Assembly (NCBI GenBank): GCA_963736235.1
Contig: CAVTOR010000007.1
Location: forward strand, 1 to 61,787
From: CAVORB01 sp963736235
Lineage (GTDB): Bacteria; Pseudomonadota; Gammaproteobacteria; Chromatiales; Chromatiaceae
DNA length: 61,787 nucleotides
Reading direction: 5' to 3'
Shown: piece after piece, positions 10,512-21,000 of the stretch
How the letters are laid out: each line of letters starts with the position of its first letter
How positions within the stretch are numbered: the first letter of the stretch is position 1
The notes under the pieces: generated by a model
The model's input: only the letters and a program-made list of their open reading frames with translations
The model's database searches: none
Told to the model about the DNA's origin: nothing
Position numbers and translations under genes: made by a program

Positions 10512-11339
10512 TCAACGGGCCTGGAAGAAGCGGTGACCGGCGTAGCTCAGCACCGCCCCATCAGGAAGGATCTCTTCCACCTTGATGCCCTCGCGCGAGG
10601 TTTCCCCCTCCCGCGTCTTCAACGTATTGATGAGCACGAAACGCTTCGCCGGCGTCTTGTCGTAGACGTGGGCGCTCATGAGGAACCTGGGCAGGCGTTT
10701 CCGAACATCCGCCGGCAGGCGCAGTTCCTGCGCCGGTACTTCCGGTTCGCTCGCTTTCGCCGTCGCCCGCGGCTTCTGCTTGTCCTTGGACCCGGCCCGT
10801 TCCTGTCGCAATTCTTCTTTGAATGCCTCGACATCATGGCGCAGATCCTCCGGGATCTGGCTGATCGCCGGACGCGATGGGATGCCCCCGTCGCGCTTGC
10901 GGCTGCGCGCTGCCGTTGCAGGGGCTTGTAATTCTGGCTCTTCGGAGGGCTCCGCGTCCGGGACTGGCGCGGCGGAGACGGCCGGCCCCTTCGCCGACTC
11001 GGCCGCGGCCGGGACTAACTCTGGCGCCGGCGCGGTAACCTGGGCCGGAGCGGTAGCCGGAGCGGAAACGGCCGCCACCGGCGGACTGGCCGCACCCGTG
11101 GACGACTCCGGCGGGACGGCTGCCTGCTCCGTGGTAGCCAGCCCGGACGGGCCGACGCGGAGTGCGGCGTACAGGGCGATCAGCACCGCCAGCATCGCCA
11201 GGCCCACGGCGGCCATCAGCCACGGACCCGGGCGTCCGCGCACCGACTCGGTCGCCAAAGGGGTTTTCTCGAGCGTCGGAACCTGGCCCAGCTCCCGCTC
11301 GTGTTGTGACTTCTTCAGCGCTTCGAGTATGTAGGACAT
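10512..11339 (-). CDS. gspB: GspB-type general secretion pathway protein B
   Basis: This is the inner-membrane partner of GspA, 275 residues. It begins with the signature MSYILEALKKSQHERELG, has one transmembrane helix at about residues 39-62, then a long Ala/Pro/Glu-rich periplasmic linker (about 65-180). A compact C-terminal domain (about 205-275) ends in LPDGAVLSYAGHRFFQAR. In Aeromonas and Vibrio, GspA/GspB help insert the type II secretin through peptidoglycan. It lies 5 bases after gspA on the same strand, clearly one operon. No other type II secretion genes are in the window. Confidence 0.85.
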   Translation of the reverse strand: MSYILEALKKSQHERELGQVPTLEKTPLATESVRGRPGPWLMAAVGLAMLAVLIALYAALRVGPSGLATTEQAAVPPESSTGAASPPVAAVSAPATAPAQVTAPAPELVPAAAESAKGPAVSAAPVPDAEPSEEPELQAPATAARSRKRDGGIPSRPAISQIPEDLRHDVEAFKEELRQERAGSKDKQKPRATAKASEPEVPAQELRLPADVRKRLPRFLMSAHVYDKTPAKRFVLINTLKTREGETSREGIKVEEILPDGAVLSYAGHRFFQAR

Positions 11340-11344
11340 GGCGT

Positions 11345-13027
11345 TCAGGGCTCGGCGCTCAGGCGCGGTATGCCGGGCATTGCAACGGCGTTGTGCAGTC
11401 GTATCAGGGTGCGCGAGCCGGCGATACCATCCACGGCAATCCCCTGCTGTTCCTGGAAACGGCGCACCGCCTCCTCCAGGCCCTGATCAAAGACCCCAGA
11501 ACCGCTGTCCTTGACCCCCAGCTCGGGAACCTGGGACAGCAGCTTGCGCAGCCAGCGCACGGCATCCCGCGAGGCGCTGGCGCCGATCACGCCGTTGCCC
11601 ATCGGGGGCGGCTGCCAGACGAGCAAATAGTCCCCTTCCCACACCTGATCGAGCTGCGACAGCGCAACCTGCTGGCTCCCGTCGAGAACGTCGAACGTGG
11701 CCTGCTCGCCTTGGAGGTCGCCGAGGGCCAGATAATTCTCCGCTCCGCTCTCGTTGAACATCAGCAGCAGCGCCGGCCGGTCGCAGGCGCGCAGCTCGTT
11801 CCAATCCCCCACCCCTTGCTCGCAACGCAGACCGAAGGTCGTCAATTTGGCGCAGGGGTCGGTGCCCGCCACGTCGCCGAGTTCCACACCCCAACGGCGC
11901 AGGAGCACGCGCATGGCCGAGGAGCGGTCCAGGAGCAGCGTGCTGATGTCCACCGGGGGCAGCGTCGGCTCCTCGACAGTGGCGACCGCGGCCGTGGCCG
12001 CCGCAATCGGGGTTGCCGCTTCCTTTGCCTCCACCACCTGCTCCAGCGCCGGGGACCTCATGTCCTCCGGCAGCCAGCGGGCGATCATGGGCGGCAGAGG
12101 CGGCAGATCCTTTCCGAACAGCCAGGCCTGGGCCGCCCAGCCAACCGCGATCGACGCGAGCAATACCGCGGCGGCAAGCAACGCCTTGCCGACACCGGGG
12201 ACGTAACGCGGCCAGGCCACGTCGTCGCGCACCTCGTGCGCGGCCTTGTCGACGATGCGCCGGGTGACGAACGCGCTGCGGGTGACGCAAGCCCCGAGCA
12301 AAGCGCGGTCGCAGAGGATGTTGATCAGGCGCGGGATGCCGGCGGAGAGGCGATGAATGTGACGCAGCGCACCGCGGGTGAACACGCGCCGCTCGACACC
12401 CGCCACCGCCAGCCGGTGCCGAACGTAGTCGGCGGTCTCGCGGGCGGAGAAGGGCCGAAGGTGGTAGCGGGCCGTGATGCGCTGATTGAGCTGGCGCAGC
12501 CCCTCGCTCTGCAGCAGGGCGCGCAGCTCGGGCTGGCCGACCAGGAAGATCTGCAGGAGCTTCTGCTTGGTCGTCTCCAGGTTGGTCAGCAGTCGAACCT
12601 GCTCCAGCACCCTGGGCTTGAGATTCTGCGCCTCGTCGATCAGCACCACCGAGCGCCGCCCACGCGCGTGCGCCTCCAGCAGGTAGCTGTTGAGCCGATC
12701 CACCAATCGCTTGACGGTGCGATCGTCCTCGCCCAGCTTGATGCGGAACTCCTCGCAGACCGCGCGCAGCAGCTCCGTGACCGTCATCGCCGGATTGAGG
12801 ATGAGGGCCACGTCCACGTCCTCGGGCAGCTGTTCCAGAAAGGCGCGGCACACCGTGGTCTTGCCGGTGCCGACCTCCCCGCTCAGGAGAACGAAGCCGC
12901 CGCTCTCGCCGGCGCCGAACAGCAGGTGAGCTAAAGCCTCCCGATGCTGCTCACTGAGGAACAGGTATTGCGGGTCCGGGGTGATGGAGAAACTCGGCTC
13001 CTTGAGACCGAAATACTTCGAATACAC
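11345..13027 (-). CDS. gspA: GspA/ExeA-type AAA ATPase with peptidoglycan-binding domain
   Basis: This 560-residue protein starts at a GTG with the family N-terminus MYSKYFGLKEPSFSITPDP. The cytoplasmic AAA ATPase domain carries Walker A GEVGTGKTT (about 50-58) and Walker B VVLIDEAQN. A transmembrane helix lies near 280-300 (ALLAAAVLLASIAVGWAAQ). The periplasmic part ends in a peptidoglycan-binding type 1 domain (about 480-550, SGVFDQGLEEAVRRFQEQQG). ExeA-type proteins bind peptidoglycan and, with GspB/ExeB, promote secretin assembly. The gene is immediately upstream of gspB. Confidence 0.9.
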   Translation of the reverse strand: MYSKYFGLKEPSFSITPDPQYLFLSEQHREALAHLLFGAGESGGFVLLSGEVGTGKTTVCRAFLEQLPEDVDVALILNPAMTVTELLRAVCEEFRIKLGEDDRTVKRLVDRLNSYLLEAHARGRRSVVLIDEAQNLKPRVLEQVRLLTNLETTKQKLLQIFLVGQPELRALLQSEGLRQLNQRITARYHLRPFSARETADYVRHRLAVAGVERRVFTRGALRHIHRLSAGIPRLINILCDRALLGACVTRSAFVTRRIVDKAAHEVRDDVAWPRYVPGVGKALLAAAVLLASIAVGWAAQAWLFGKDLPPLPPMIARWLPEDMRSPALEQVVEAKEAATPIAAATAAVATVEEPTLPPVDISTLLLDRSSAMRVLLRRWGVELGDVAGTDPCAKLTTFGLRCEQGVGDWNELRACDRPALLLMFNESGAENYLALGDLQGEQATFDVLDGSQQVALSQLDQVWEGDYLLVWQPPPMGNGVIGASASRDAVRWLRKLLSQVPELGVKDSGSGVFDQGLEEAVRRFQEQQGIAVDGIAGSRTLIRLHNAVAMPGIPRLSAEP

Positions 13028-13194
13028 GGATTCAGGGTGAGGCGGCAGCCATTCCGGGGTTGGAGACGCTGTGGCGGCGCGACGAAAGCAGGGGTCTACC
13101 CCGACCGCTTCGCGCGTTGGCCAAACCTCGCGAGACTATGCGGGCTCCCTGTCGCCGTCAAGCCGCCTTCGGCGAGCGGCTGGACGTCGGCAGG

Positions 13195-13707
13195 TCACGC
13201 GTGGTCCTTCCGGTGCGCCTCGAACGACATCTTGTCGAGTACGCCCATCATCACCGCGGAGACCACGAAGGTCAGATGGATGATGACGTACCACATCAGC
13301 TTGTCGTTGGGGATCTGCGGCGCATTCATGAAGGCGCGCAGGAGATGGATCGAGGAGATGGCCACGATCGATGCCGCGACCTTGAGCTTGAGGGTGCCGG
13401 CATCGAGCTTCCCGAGCCAGCCGAGCTTCTCGGTATCCTCCTCGATATCGATGCGGGAGACGAAGTTCTCGTAGCCCGAGAACATGACCATCAGGACCAG
13501 GCTGGCCACCAGGACCAAATCGATCATGGCAAGGATGGTCAGCACCATGTCCGCCTCCGTCATGGTCCAGACGTGGCTCAGGACATGAAACGCCTCCTGA
13601 AAGAACTTGATCCCCAAGGCCACCAGGGCCAGGGACAGGCCGAGGTAGACAGGGGCGAGGATCCAGCGGCTTGCGAACAGCACTTTCTCGATCGGGCGTT
13701 CCAACAT
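13195..13707 (-). CDS. UPF0114 (YqhA-type) inner-membrane protein
   Basis: This 170-residue integral membrane protein of the UPF0114/TIGR00645 family has no established function. I use the ATG at 13707 because GGAG sits 8 bases before it; an in-frame TTG one codon earlier is less likely. Hydrophobic segments lie at about residues 10-35, 50-75, 105-120 and 135-160. The family signature region is the N-terminal EKVLFASRWILAPVYLGL. It stands alone between gspA and two unknown genes. Confidence 0.85.
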   Translation of the reverse strand: MLERPIEKVLFASRWILAPVYLGLSLALVALGIKFFQEAFHVLSHVWTMTEADMVLTILAMIDLVLVASLVLMVMFSGYENFVSRIDIEEDTEKLGWLGKLDAGTLKLKVAASIVAISSIHLLRAFMNAPQIPNDKLMWYVIIHLTFVVSAVMMGVLDKMSFEAHRKDHA

Positions 13708-13817
13708 CAAACAACTCCGTAGAGCGAGAGGACGCGCAATGTACCACGAACGGCGCGCGTTCTTGTCGAAGGCGCCGGGCGATCAAGAATGACTGCCGAA
13801 CGGCGGCCGAGCTGTAG

Positions 13818-14267
13818 TCACCATCGTCCATCACCCTGATTCCCGGCGCCCGGGCGAAAAAGCGGTGAGGCTGAACCGCGGTCGTCGCGCTCGATGATGA
13901 TCGGGCCGCGGCGCGGAGGACCAGGACGGGGGCCATGTCCGCCGTAGGGACGCATGACGGGATACCCAAAGCCGCCGCCGGAATAGGCCGGATTGTCGCA
14001 GTCCCGCGTATGGGGCAGCCCGAAGCGGCGCTGCCGCACGCAGCGCTCTGACCAAAACTGGCGGACTGCCGGGTCCCACTGTTCGGCGGGGGTGAGGTCC
14101 CGGTCACGGTCTCGATGCCGGGGATAATCCTGATCCTGGTCGGGGACCTCGACCTCGTGTTGCGGGTGGCGCGCGGTTTCGCCTCGCCCGGAGCCCCGTG
14201 GCTCCGAGAACACCGGATCCGCGATCAAGACTACGGCCGATAGCAGGAACAGCAACAAGAAACGCAT
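13818..14267 (-). CDS. Small exported protein of unknown function
   Basis: The 149-residue product begins MRFLLLFLLSAVVLIADPVFS, a good signal peptide. The ATG at 14267 is preceded by AAGGAG at the right distance. The mature part is rich in Arg, Asp, Gly and Pro and has two cysteines in the segment RCVRQRRFGLPHTRDC, which could form a disulfide. No family is recognised. It follows the unknown gene at 14294-15025 by 26 bases on the same strand and is probably co-transcribed. Confidence 0.6.
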   Translation of the reverse strand: MRFLLLFLLSAVVLIADPVFSEPRGSGRGETARHPQHEVEVPDQDQDYPRHRDRDRDLTPAEQWDPAVRQFWSERCVRQRRFGLPHTRDCDNPAYSGGGFGYPVMRPYGGHGPRPGPPRRGPIIIERDDRGSASPLFRPGAGNQGDGRW

Positions 14268-14293
14268 GGGATACTCCTTCCAGCCAAACGGCT

Positions 14294-15025
14294 CTATCCA
14301 CGACGCCATCGCCCCGCGCGACCCGAGGACACCTCGAGCCCGATCAATGACACCGGCGCATCCTCTCTGACCACGGCCCGGTTCCAGGGAACCAAGGCAG
14401 TCCGCAATATGTCTCCAACCCGGCCGCAGGCATACGGGTCTAGGGACACCGCCACCCGGCAACGGTACCCGACGATGCCGTATCCGTCATTCGCATCCAC
14501 CTCGACGCCGTAGTCGGCGTCGGGGACCAGGCCCTCGGACACGCAGGTGCGGATCAGGTCGCCCAGCAATCCCAGCAGACGATCCGGCATCAGCTTCGGG
14601 TCATGGCGGGAACCGGACCACCCCAACGCACGTGCCTCGAGGGCCCCCTCCGGCGCTGCGAGGAGCTGGCGCCGTCGATCACGGATCCAGTCACCCGCCA
14701 CCATCTGCAGCGCCACCGAGGCCACCTGCTCCGAGGGGAAACGCCGGTCAGCCATGTCCACCACGGAGCGGGGAACGAACACCCGATGCATCGCCATCAC
14801 CCGCCGGGCGTCGTCCTGAGCGCGGTTGCGCTCCGCCAGCCGGTACCAGCGCCGCGCCTCCGCCATGGCGTGGGTGTCGCGTATGGTCACTGCCCCGTCG
14901 GGGTGCAGCTCCCAACCATCTGGCCATAAGGCCACCTGGTAAGCTGGCAGCCCCGCGATCAAGGCGGCCGCCGTGCTGCGAGGGGATAAGGCGCGGCCGA
15001 GGAGGAGTTGGCGCAGGAGGAGCAT
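14294..15025 (-). CDS. Hypothetical protein
   Basis: The open frame encodes 243 residues with no signal peptide and no membrane helix that I can see. Composition is ordinary for a soluble cytoplasmic protein. The segment MAEARRWYRLAERNRAQDD is helical, and the C-terminal part alternates short beta-like strands (GVEVDANDGYGIVGYRCRV). The ATG at 15025 has an AGGAGG-like sequence just before it. I do not recognise a family. It is upstream of the small exported protein in the same direction. Confidence 0.55.
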   Translation of the reverse strand: MLLLRQLLLGRALSPRSTAAALIAGLPAYQVALWPDGWELHPDGAVTIRDTHAMAEARRWYRLAERNRAQDDARRVMAMHRVFVPRSVVDMADRRFPSEQVASVALQMVAGDWIRDRRRQLLAAPEGALEARALGWSGSRHDPKLMPDRLLGLLGDLIRTCVSEGLVPDADYGVEVDANDGYGIVGYRCRVAVSLDPYACGRVGDILRTALVPWNRAVVREDAPVSLIGLEVSSGRAGRWRRG

Positions 15026-15133
15026 GGATAAGACCCTGGAATAAGAGCGATTCCCGCCGCTTGCACAACTATAGGCGGGATCTCGCGGGAGGAAAACCAG
15101 GGACGGTCGAGCCTCCGGGAGGCTGGCGGTGTT

Positions 15134-15973
15134 TCAGTGCAGACGCATCGGCCTGGTCTCGAGCTCGGATATGACCCGGGCGACCTCGGCGATCTCCTTC
15201 GCGTTATCCGACAGGGCGCTGAAGCGGCGCAGGTCCGCGAGCGCCGCCGACATGTGGCCAAGATCGCGGTAGAGCAGCCCTCGGTCGCGCAGCTCCTCGG
15301 GCAGATCGGGAACCAGCGCCAGAATCGCGGAAACCATGTCCAGCACCCGGGCGGTCTCCTCACGGCGCAGGTAAATGGACTTGAGGTTGCGAAGCATGCG
15401 CACCAGGATCTCGCGGTGGGTCGCCGCGCGCAGCAGCGCCGGTCTGGCGCGGATGCTCAAGGCGCCCGCCCCGTAGATCGCGTCCAGGCGGGCGTTCAGG
15501 TCCGACTCGGTCAGAAGCTTGCCGCCGGAGAACACGTCGATCACCAGCGAGCCGGGGCCCTGACCGGCCTTCACCAGGAAATGCCCCGGAAAGCCCACAC
15601 CCTGCAACGGGAGCCCGGCCCGCGTCCCGACCTCCGTGTAGACCAGGCTCAGGGTGATCGGGATACCGACGCGGCGGTCCAGGACCTGATCGAGGAAGCT
15701 GTTGCGGGGATCGTAGAAATCGTCCTGGTCGCCCGAGAACCCCAGTCTCTCGAACACGAAGGCGTTCAGCGCCTCGACCCGTTCCACCAGCGGCCCGCTC
15801 GCGGTGACACTGACCCGGGCCTGCTGCGCGAGCGCATCCAGGCGTCCGAGATAGCGCCGCGGGTCCAGCTCGGGACGCACCAGCCTGCTGATCTGCAGCG
15901 CGGCTCGCGGCAGGTCGATCCGGGCGTCGGGCCGTTCGGCCAGCGCGGCCAGTTGGTCGAGTGCGGGCTGCAT
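15134..15973 (-). CDS. sirB1: SirB1/YchA-family protein (transglutaminase-like plus TPR)
   Basis: This 279-residue SirB1 family member is a conserved cytoplasmic protein with a transglutaminase-like fold followed by tetratricopeptide-type helices. Its exact role is unsettled. I chose the ATG at 15973 because the conserved fold begins there (ALDQLAALAERPDARIDL). Family marks are YDPRNSFLDQVLDRRVGIPITLSLVY (about residues 105-130) and GLPLQGVGFPGHFLVK. The C-terminal helices (about 215-270) contain the TPR-like repeat. It is divergent from cysZ, and the two starts are 163 bases apart. Confidence 0.85.
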   Translation of the reverse strand: MQPALDQLAALAERPDARIDLPRAALQISRLVRPELDPRRYLGRLDALAQQARVSVTASGPLVERVEALNAFVFERLGFSGDQDDFYDPRNSFLDQVLDRRVGIPITLSLVYTEVGTRAGLPLQGVGFPGHFLVKAGQGPGSLVIDVFSGGKLLTESDLNARLDAIYGAGALSIRARPALLRAATHREILVRMLRNLKSIYLRREETARVLDMVSAILALVPDLPEELRDRGLLYRDLGHMSAALADLRRFSALSDNAKEIAEVARVISELETRPMRLH

Positions 15974-16093
15974 AGTCTCTCCAGTTTCGCCGGGTGCCGA
16001 ATCTTGGAGATGCGGGGCGAAACCGTCATGGGCAAGTCCCACGCCCGTGCCGCGGAACGCACCGGAGCCGGACCAGGCAAGGACTTGCGCCGG

Positions 16094-16099
16094 TATAAT
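16094..16099 (+). promoter_or_regulatory. Candidate -10 box for cysZ
   Basis: A perfect TATAAT lies 37 bases before the cysZ start. No good -35 hexamer is seen 16-18 bases upstream, so this is a weak prediction. Confidence 0.3.
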
Positions 16100-16136
16100 C
16101 AGCGCTGAATCGACCGACCCACGCGAGGCAGCTCCC

Positions 16137-16871
16137 ATGGCAGTCAACCCCGTCTCCGGCGCGAGCTACATGATCAAGGGCATGGGCCTGATCATGGCGC
16201 CTGGCCTGCGGCGCTTCGTGCTCGTGCCGCTGCTGATCAATGTCGCGGTCTTCTCCTCCGCCATCTGGTACGGCGTCACCGCGTTCGAGTCCTTCACTCT
16301 GTGGATGCAATCCAAGGTGCCGAGCTGGCTGCAGTGGCTGGAGTGGTTGCTGTGGCCCCTGTTCGTCCTCACGCTCCTGATCCTGGTCTTCTACGGCTTC
16401 TCGCTGGTCGCGAACCTGATCGCCGCGCCTTTCAATGGGCTGCTGGCGGAAAAGGTGGAGCTGCACCTCACCGGTCGTCCCCTGAGTGAGGGCGGAGGTC
16501 TCAGGCGAGCATTGCGCGAGCTCGTGCCGACCCTGATCGACGAGGTGGGAAAGCTGCTCTACGCCCTGCTGTGGGCGATTCCGTTCCTGATCCTGTTCTT
16601 GATCCCGGGCATCAACCTTGCCGCGCCGGTACTCTGGTTTCTCTACAGTGCCTGGATGTTCGCCCTGGAGTACACCGACTACCCCATGGGCAACCACGGG
16701 ATCAAGGCGCGAGAAATGCGCGCGCGGCTGCGCCAGCGTCGACTGCTGGGTCTCGGCTTCGGCGCCGCGACCGCGGGGCTGACCATGGTGCCTGTGGTGA
16801 ATTTCATCGTCATGCCGAGCGCCGTCGCGGGCGCGACCGCCATGTGGGTACGCGAGCTCAAGAGCGAGTAG
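16137..16871 (+). CDS. cysZ: Sulfate permease CysZ (EI24-domain membrane protein)
   Basis: This 244-residue inner-membrane protein of the CysZ/EI24 family imports sulfate for cysteine biosynthesis in enterobacteria. The ATG at 16137 begins MAVNPVSGASYMIKGMGLI, matching the family N-terminus. Hydrophobic segments lie at about residues 22-50, 65-100, 145-180 and 205-230. The motif APFNGLLAEKVE sits after the second segment, and FALEYTDYPMGNHG is characteristic of the C-terminal half. The next gene downstream is an efflux adaptor 115 bases away, probably a separate unit. Confidence 0.9.
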   Translation: MAVNPVSGASYMIKGMGLIMAPGLRRFVLVPLLINVAVFSSAIWYGVTAFESFTLWMQSKVPSWLQWLEWLLWPLFVLTLLILVFYGFSLVANLIAAPFNGLLAEKVELHLTGRPLSEGGGLRRALRELVPTLIDEVGKLLYALLWAIPFLILFLIPGINLAAPVLWFLYSAWMFALEYTDYPMGNHGIKAREMRARLRQRRLLGLGFGAATAGLTMVPVVNFIVMPSAVAGATAMWVRELKSE

Positions 16872-16986
16872 ACCCCGGACCATCGCCATCGGCCCGAGCA
16901 AGGCACTCGACGCGATTTCGGGGGTCCTAGGTCGTGTACAATGCCGGCGATCCAGACCCCTTCGCCCCCGCAACGGACCCGCACGC

Positions 16987-18084
16987 ATGCTCCTTCGCAT
17001 CCTCCTCGTCCTGCTCTTTCTCGGCGCCATCCTCGGCGGTATCTTCGGCTGGAAGCACTACCAGATGCAGCAGCAGGCGGCCATGGGTGGTCCGCCCCCG
17101 CCGCCCGTCGTCGCCGCCGCCGAGGTGACCGAGGAGGACTGGCAGCCGCGGCTCTCGGCTGTCGGCAGCCTGGTAGCACCGCAGGGTATCTTCGTCACCA
17201 ATGAGGTGTCGGGCCAGGTGCGGGAGATTCACTTCGAGTCCGGTCAGGAGGTGTCCAAGGGGGATCTGCTGATCCAGCTCGACGACAGCGTCGACCAGGC
17301 GGACCTGGGGGGACTGCTCGCCCAGCGCGACCTCGCGCGGGTCAAGCTCGGCCGCTTCGCCAAGCTGATCAAGGACCGCTCCGCGTCCCAGTCCGACTAT
17401 GACGAGGCCAAGGCCGAGCTCGACGGCGCCGAGGCGGCGGTGGCCGCCAAGCAGGCCCTGATCGCCAAGAAGCGCATCACCGCCCCCTTCGACGGCCGGC
17501 TCGGCATCCGCATCGCGGACCTGGGGGAATACCTGGCGCCGGGCTCGCAGATCGTACCGCTGAATGCCCTGGATCCCATTTACGCCGACTACGCCCTGCC
17601 CGAGCGCCACCTGCCGGCGATCGACGTGGGACAAGCAGGCCGTGGTCACGGTGGCGGCCTACCCGGACGGGAGTTCCTGAGCACGATCAGCGCGATCAAC
17701 CCCGGCGTCGAGGAGAAGACCCGCACGGTCAAGGTCCGCGCCACGCTGGACAACGCCGAGGGGCTGCTTCGCCCCGGCATGTTCGCCGAGGTCGCGACCA
17801 TCCTTCCCGCCCGCCAGCGCCTGCTGACCCTGCCGCGCACGGCCATCACCTTCGCCCCGTACGGCGACACGGTTTTCCTGGTCGAGGAGAAGGACGGGCA
17901 GACCCTGGTGCAGCGCCGGCAGGTGACCACCGGCAATGCCCGCGAGGGCCGGGTCGAGATCGTCGAGGGGCTCGCCGCGGGTGACCGGGTGGTGATCGCG
18001 GGTCAGGTCAAACTGCGCAACGAGCAGGCGGTGACCATCGACAACTCGCTGGTGCCGAACGCGAAGGGGCCGCTCGGGCCATGA
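16987..18084 (+). CDS. RND efflux periplasmic adaptor (membrane fusion protein)
   Basis: This 365-residue HlyD/AcrA-type adaptor links an RND pump to an outer-membrane channel. An N-terminal membrane anchor (residues 1-21) precedes the barrel-sandwich halves (GQVREIHFESGQEVSKGDLLIQLD, about 75-100, and ITAPFDGRLGIRIADLGEYL, about 160-180), which flank a short alpha-hairpin. It overlaps the permease gene by the four bases ATGA. One patch is odd: at 17628-17672 the translation GQAGRGHGGGLPG is poor, but the next frame reads DKQAVVVT-like sequence (DKQAVVTVAAYPDG), which is what the family has there. Small compensating indels are therefore likely, probably sequence errors. No outer-membrane partner is adjacent. 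Confidence 0.85.
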   Translation: MLLRILLVLLFLGAILGGIFGWKHYQMQQQAAMGGPPPPPVVAAAEVTEEDWQPRLSAVGSLVAPQGIFVTNEVSGQVREIHFESGQEVSKGDLLIQLDDSVDQADLGGLLAQRDLARVKLGRFAKLIKDRSASQSDYDEAKAELDGAEAAVAAKQALIAKKRITAPFDGRLGIRIADLGEYLAPGSQIVPLNALDPIYADYALPERHLPAIDVGQAGRGHGGGLPGREFLSTISAINPGVEEKTRTVKVRATLDNAEGLLRPGMFAEVATILPARQRLLTLPRTAITFAPYGDTVFLVEEKDGQTLVQRRQVTTGNAREGRVEIVEGLAAGDRVVIAGQVKLRNEQAVTIDNSLVPNAKGPLGP

Positions 18085-21000
18085 CCTTCACCGACATCTT
18101 CATCCGCCGCCCGGTGCTGGCGAGCGTGATCAGCCTGCTGATCCTGGTCATCGGCCTGCGCGCCGTCACCAGCCTCGAGGTGCGCCAGTACCCGGAGACC
18201 AGGGACACGGTGGTGACGGTCACCACCAGTTATCCCGGCGCCGGCAGCGGCCTGGTCAAGAGCTTCATCACCACGCCGCTGCAGCAGGCCATCGCCGAGG
18301 CCGACGGCATCGACTATCTGTTCTCCACCAGCGTCCAGGGGGTCTCGACCATCGAGGCCCACATGGAGCTGAACTACGACCCGAAGGCCGCGGTCGCGGA
18401 GATCCAGGCCAAGGTGGCAAGCCAGCGCAACGTGCTGCCGGCCGAGGCGCAGGACCCGGTGATCGACGCCGACCACTGGCGATCCCACGGCGCTCATGTA
18501 CATGGCCTTCTACAGCGAGACCATGAGCCTGTCGCAGATCACCGACTACCTGCTGCGCGTGGTTCAGCCGCAGCTCCAGGCGGTGCCGGGCGTGGCCAAG
18601 GCCCAGCTCATCGGCAACAAGACCTTCGCCATGCGGGTCTGGCTCGACCCGGAGCGCATGGCCGCGCTCGGGGTGACCGCCACCGACGTCGAGGACGTCC
18701 TGCGCCGCAACAACTATCTCGCGGGCATCGGCAAGCTCAAGGATCGCTACTTCGCCGTGGACCTGTCCGCGACCACCGACGTGAGCGAGGTCGAGGACTT
18801 CCGCAACCTGGTGGTGATCTCCGACGGCCACCCTGGTGCGTCTGCGCGACGTCGCGGACGTGGAGCTCGGGCGCGAAGGACTACGAGACCACCACCCTCT
18901 ACAAGGGCATCCCGGCCATCTTCGTCGGCATCGAGCAGGCCCCGGGCGAGAACCCCCTGTCGGTGGCCGGGCGGGTGCAGGACCTGATGCCGGATCTCCG
19001 CGCCCAGCTGCCCGAAGGGCTCAAGGTGCACATCCCCTACGACGCCAGCGTCTTCATCCGCGACTCCATCGACGAGGTGTTCAAGACCCTGGCCGAGGCG
19101 GTGCTGATCGTACTGGTGGTGATCTTCCTCAGCCTGGGGTCCTTCCGCGCCGCCCTGGTGCCCGCGGTGGCGGTGCCCCTGTCCCTGATCGGCGGCGGCC
19201 TTCCTGATGCTGCTGATGGGCTTTTCGATCAACCTGCTCACCCTGCTGGCCATGGTGCTGGCCATCGGGTTGGTGGTGGACGACGCCATCGTGGTGGTGG
19301 AGAACGTCCACCGCCACATCGAGAAGGGCGAGACTCGATTCGATGCCGCGATCAAAGGGGCGCGCGAGCTGGCCGTGCCCATCATCGCCATGACCACCAC
19401 CCTGGTAGCCGTCTATGCCCCCATCGGTTTCATGGGCGGACTGGTCGGCACCCTGTTCACCGAATTCGCGTTCTCGCTGGCCGGCGGCCGTGCTGATCTC
19501 CGGCGTGGTGGCCCTGACCCTGTCGCCCATGCTCAGCGGCATGGTGCTGCGCCCCGCGGGCTCCGCCGGTCGCTTCGAGCGCGGGGTGGAGCGCTTCTTC
19601 AACTGGCTCTCGGAGCGCTACCAGCGTCTCCCTGCACGGGTTGCTGGAGTACCCGTCGGTGATGCTGGTGTTCGCGCTGGTCGTGCTGGCGAGCATCTGG
19701 TTCATGTTCGCCACCACGCAAGAACGAGCTGGCCCCCACGGAGGACCAGAGCATCCTGTTCTTCCAGGCGGTGGCGCCCCAGACCGCCACCGTGGAGTAC
19801 AACCAGGTCTACGCCAACCAGATCATCGACATCTTCGAGACCATCCCCGAGTACCACGAGAGCTTCGTGCTGGTGGGCTTCGGCGGCGACACCAGCACCA
19901 CCTTCGGCGGCTTCAAGATGACGTCCACCACGCGAGCGCGAGCGCTCCCAGATGGAGGTGCAGCCGGAGCTCCAGGGCAAGCTCGGGCAGGTGGCCGGGA
20001 TGCAGGTCGCGGCCTTCCCCCGGCCCAGCCTGCCGGCGGCGGGCCGCGGGCTGCCCATGCAGTTCGTGATCACCACCGACGCCGGCTACGAGGAGCTGGA
20101 CCAGCTCGCGCGGTGAGCTGGTCGGCCGCGGCATGGGCAGCGGCAAGTTCATGTTCCTGCGCAAGGCCGTGGAGTTCAACCGCCCCAAGACCAACATCCT
20201 GATCGACCGCGACCGCGCCGGGCGATCTGGGCATCGACATGCGCGAGATCGGCCGCAGCCTGTCGCTGATGCTCGGGGACGGCTACGTCAACCGCTTCAG
20301 CCTGGCGGAGCGCAGCTACGAGGTCATTCCCCAGGTCGCGCGGGAGTGCGCGGCTCGACCCCTCCATGCTCGAGCGACTACTACCTGCGCGTCCAGCTCC
20401 GGCGAGCTGGTGCCCCTGGGCAACCTGGTGAGCTTCGAGAACAGCGTGGAGCCCAGCAAGCGCACCCAGTTCCAGCAGCTCAACTCCCTGACCGTCGAGG
20501 GCATCATGGCCCCCGGGGTGCCATTGGGCGAGGCCATCGACTTCCTGGAGCAGCAGGCGCGGGAGCTGTTGCCGCGCGGCTTCGCCTGGGACTACATGGG
20601 CGAGTCGCGCCAGTACGCCAGGCAGGGCAGCGCCCTGATGATCACCTTCTTCATGTCCCTTCTGATCATCTACCTGGTTCTGGCGGCCCAGTTCGAGAGC
20701 TGGCGAGATCCCTTCATCATCCTGGTGTCGGTGCCCATGTCGATCTTCGGCGCCATGGCCTTCCTCACCCTCGGCTTCGCCAGCGTCAACATCTACACCC
20801 AGGTCGGGCTGATCACCCTCATCGGGCTGGTCGCCAAGAACGGCATCCTGATCGTGGAGTTCGCCAACCAGCTGCGGATCCACGAGGGGCTGGACAAGCG
20901 CGAGGCCGTCGAGCGGGCCTCGCGCATCCGCCTGCGGCCTATCCTGATGACGACCGTGTCCATGGTCGTGGCCATGGTTCCGCTCCTGCTCGCCACCGGC

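Noticed and set aside
11162..12934. 590-residue forward open frame opposite gspA
   Set aside because: It is antisense to GspA, whose Walker motifs are intact; the forward translation has no recognisable features.
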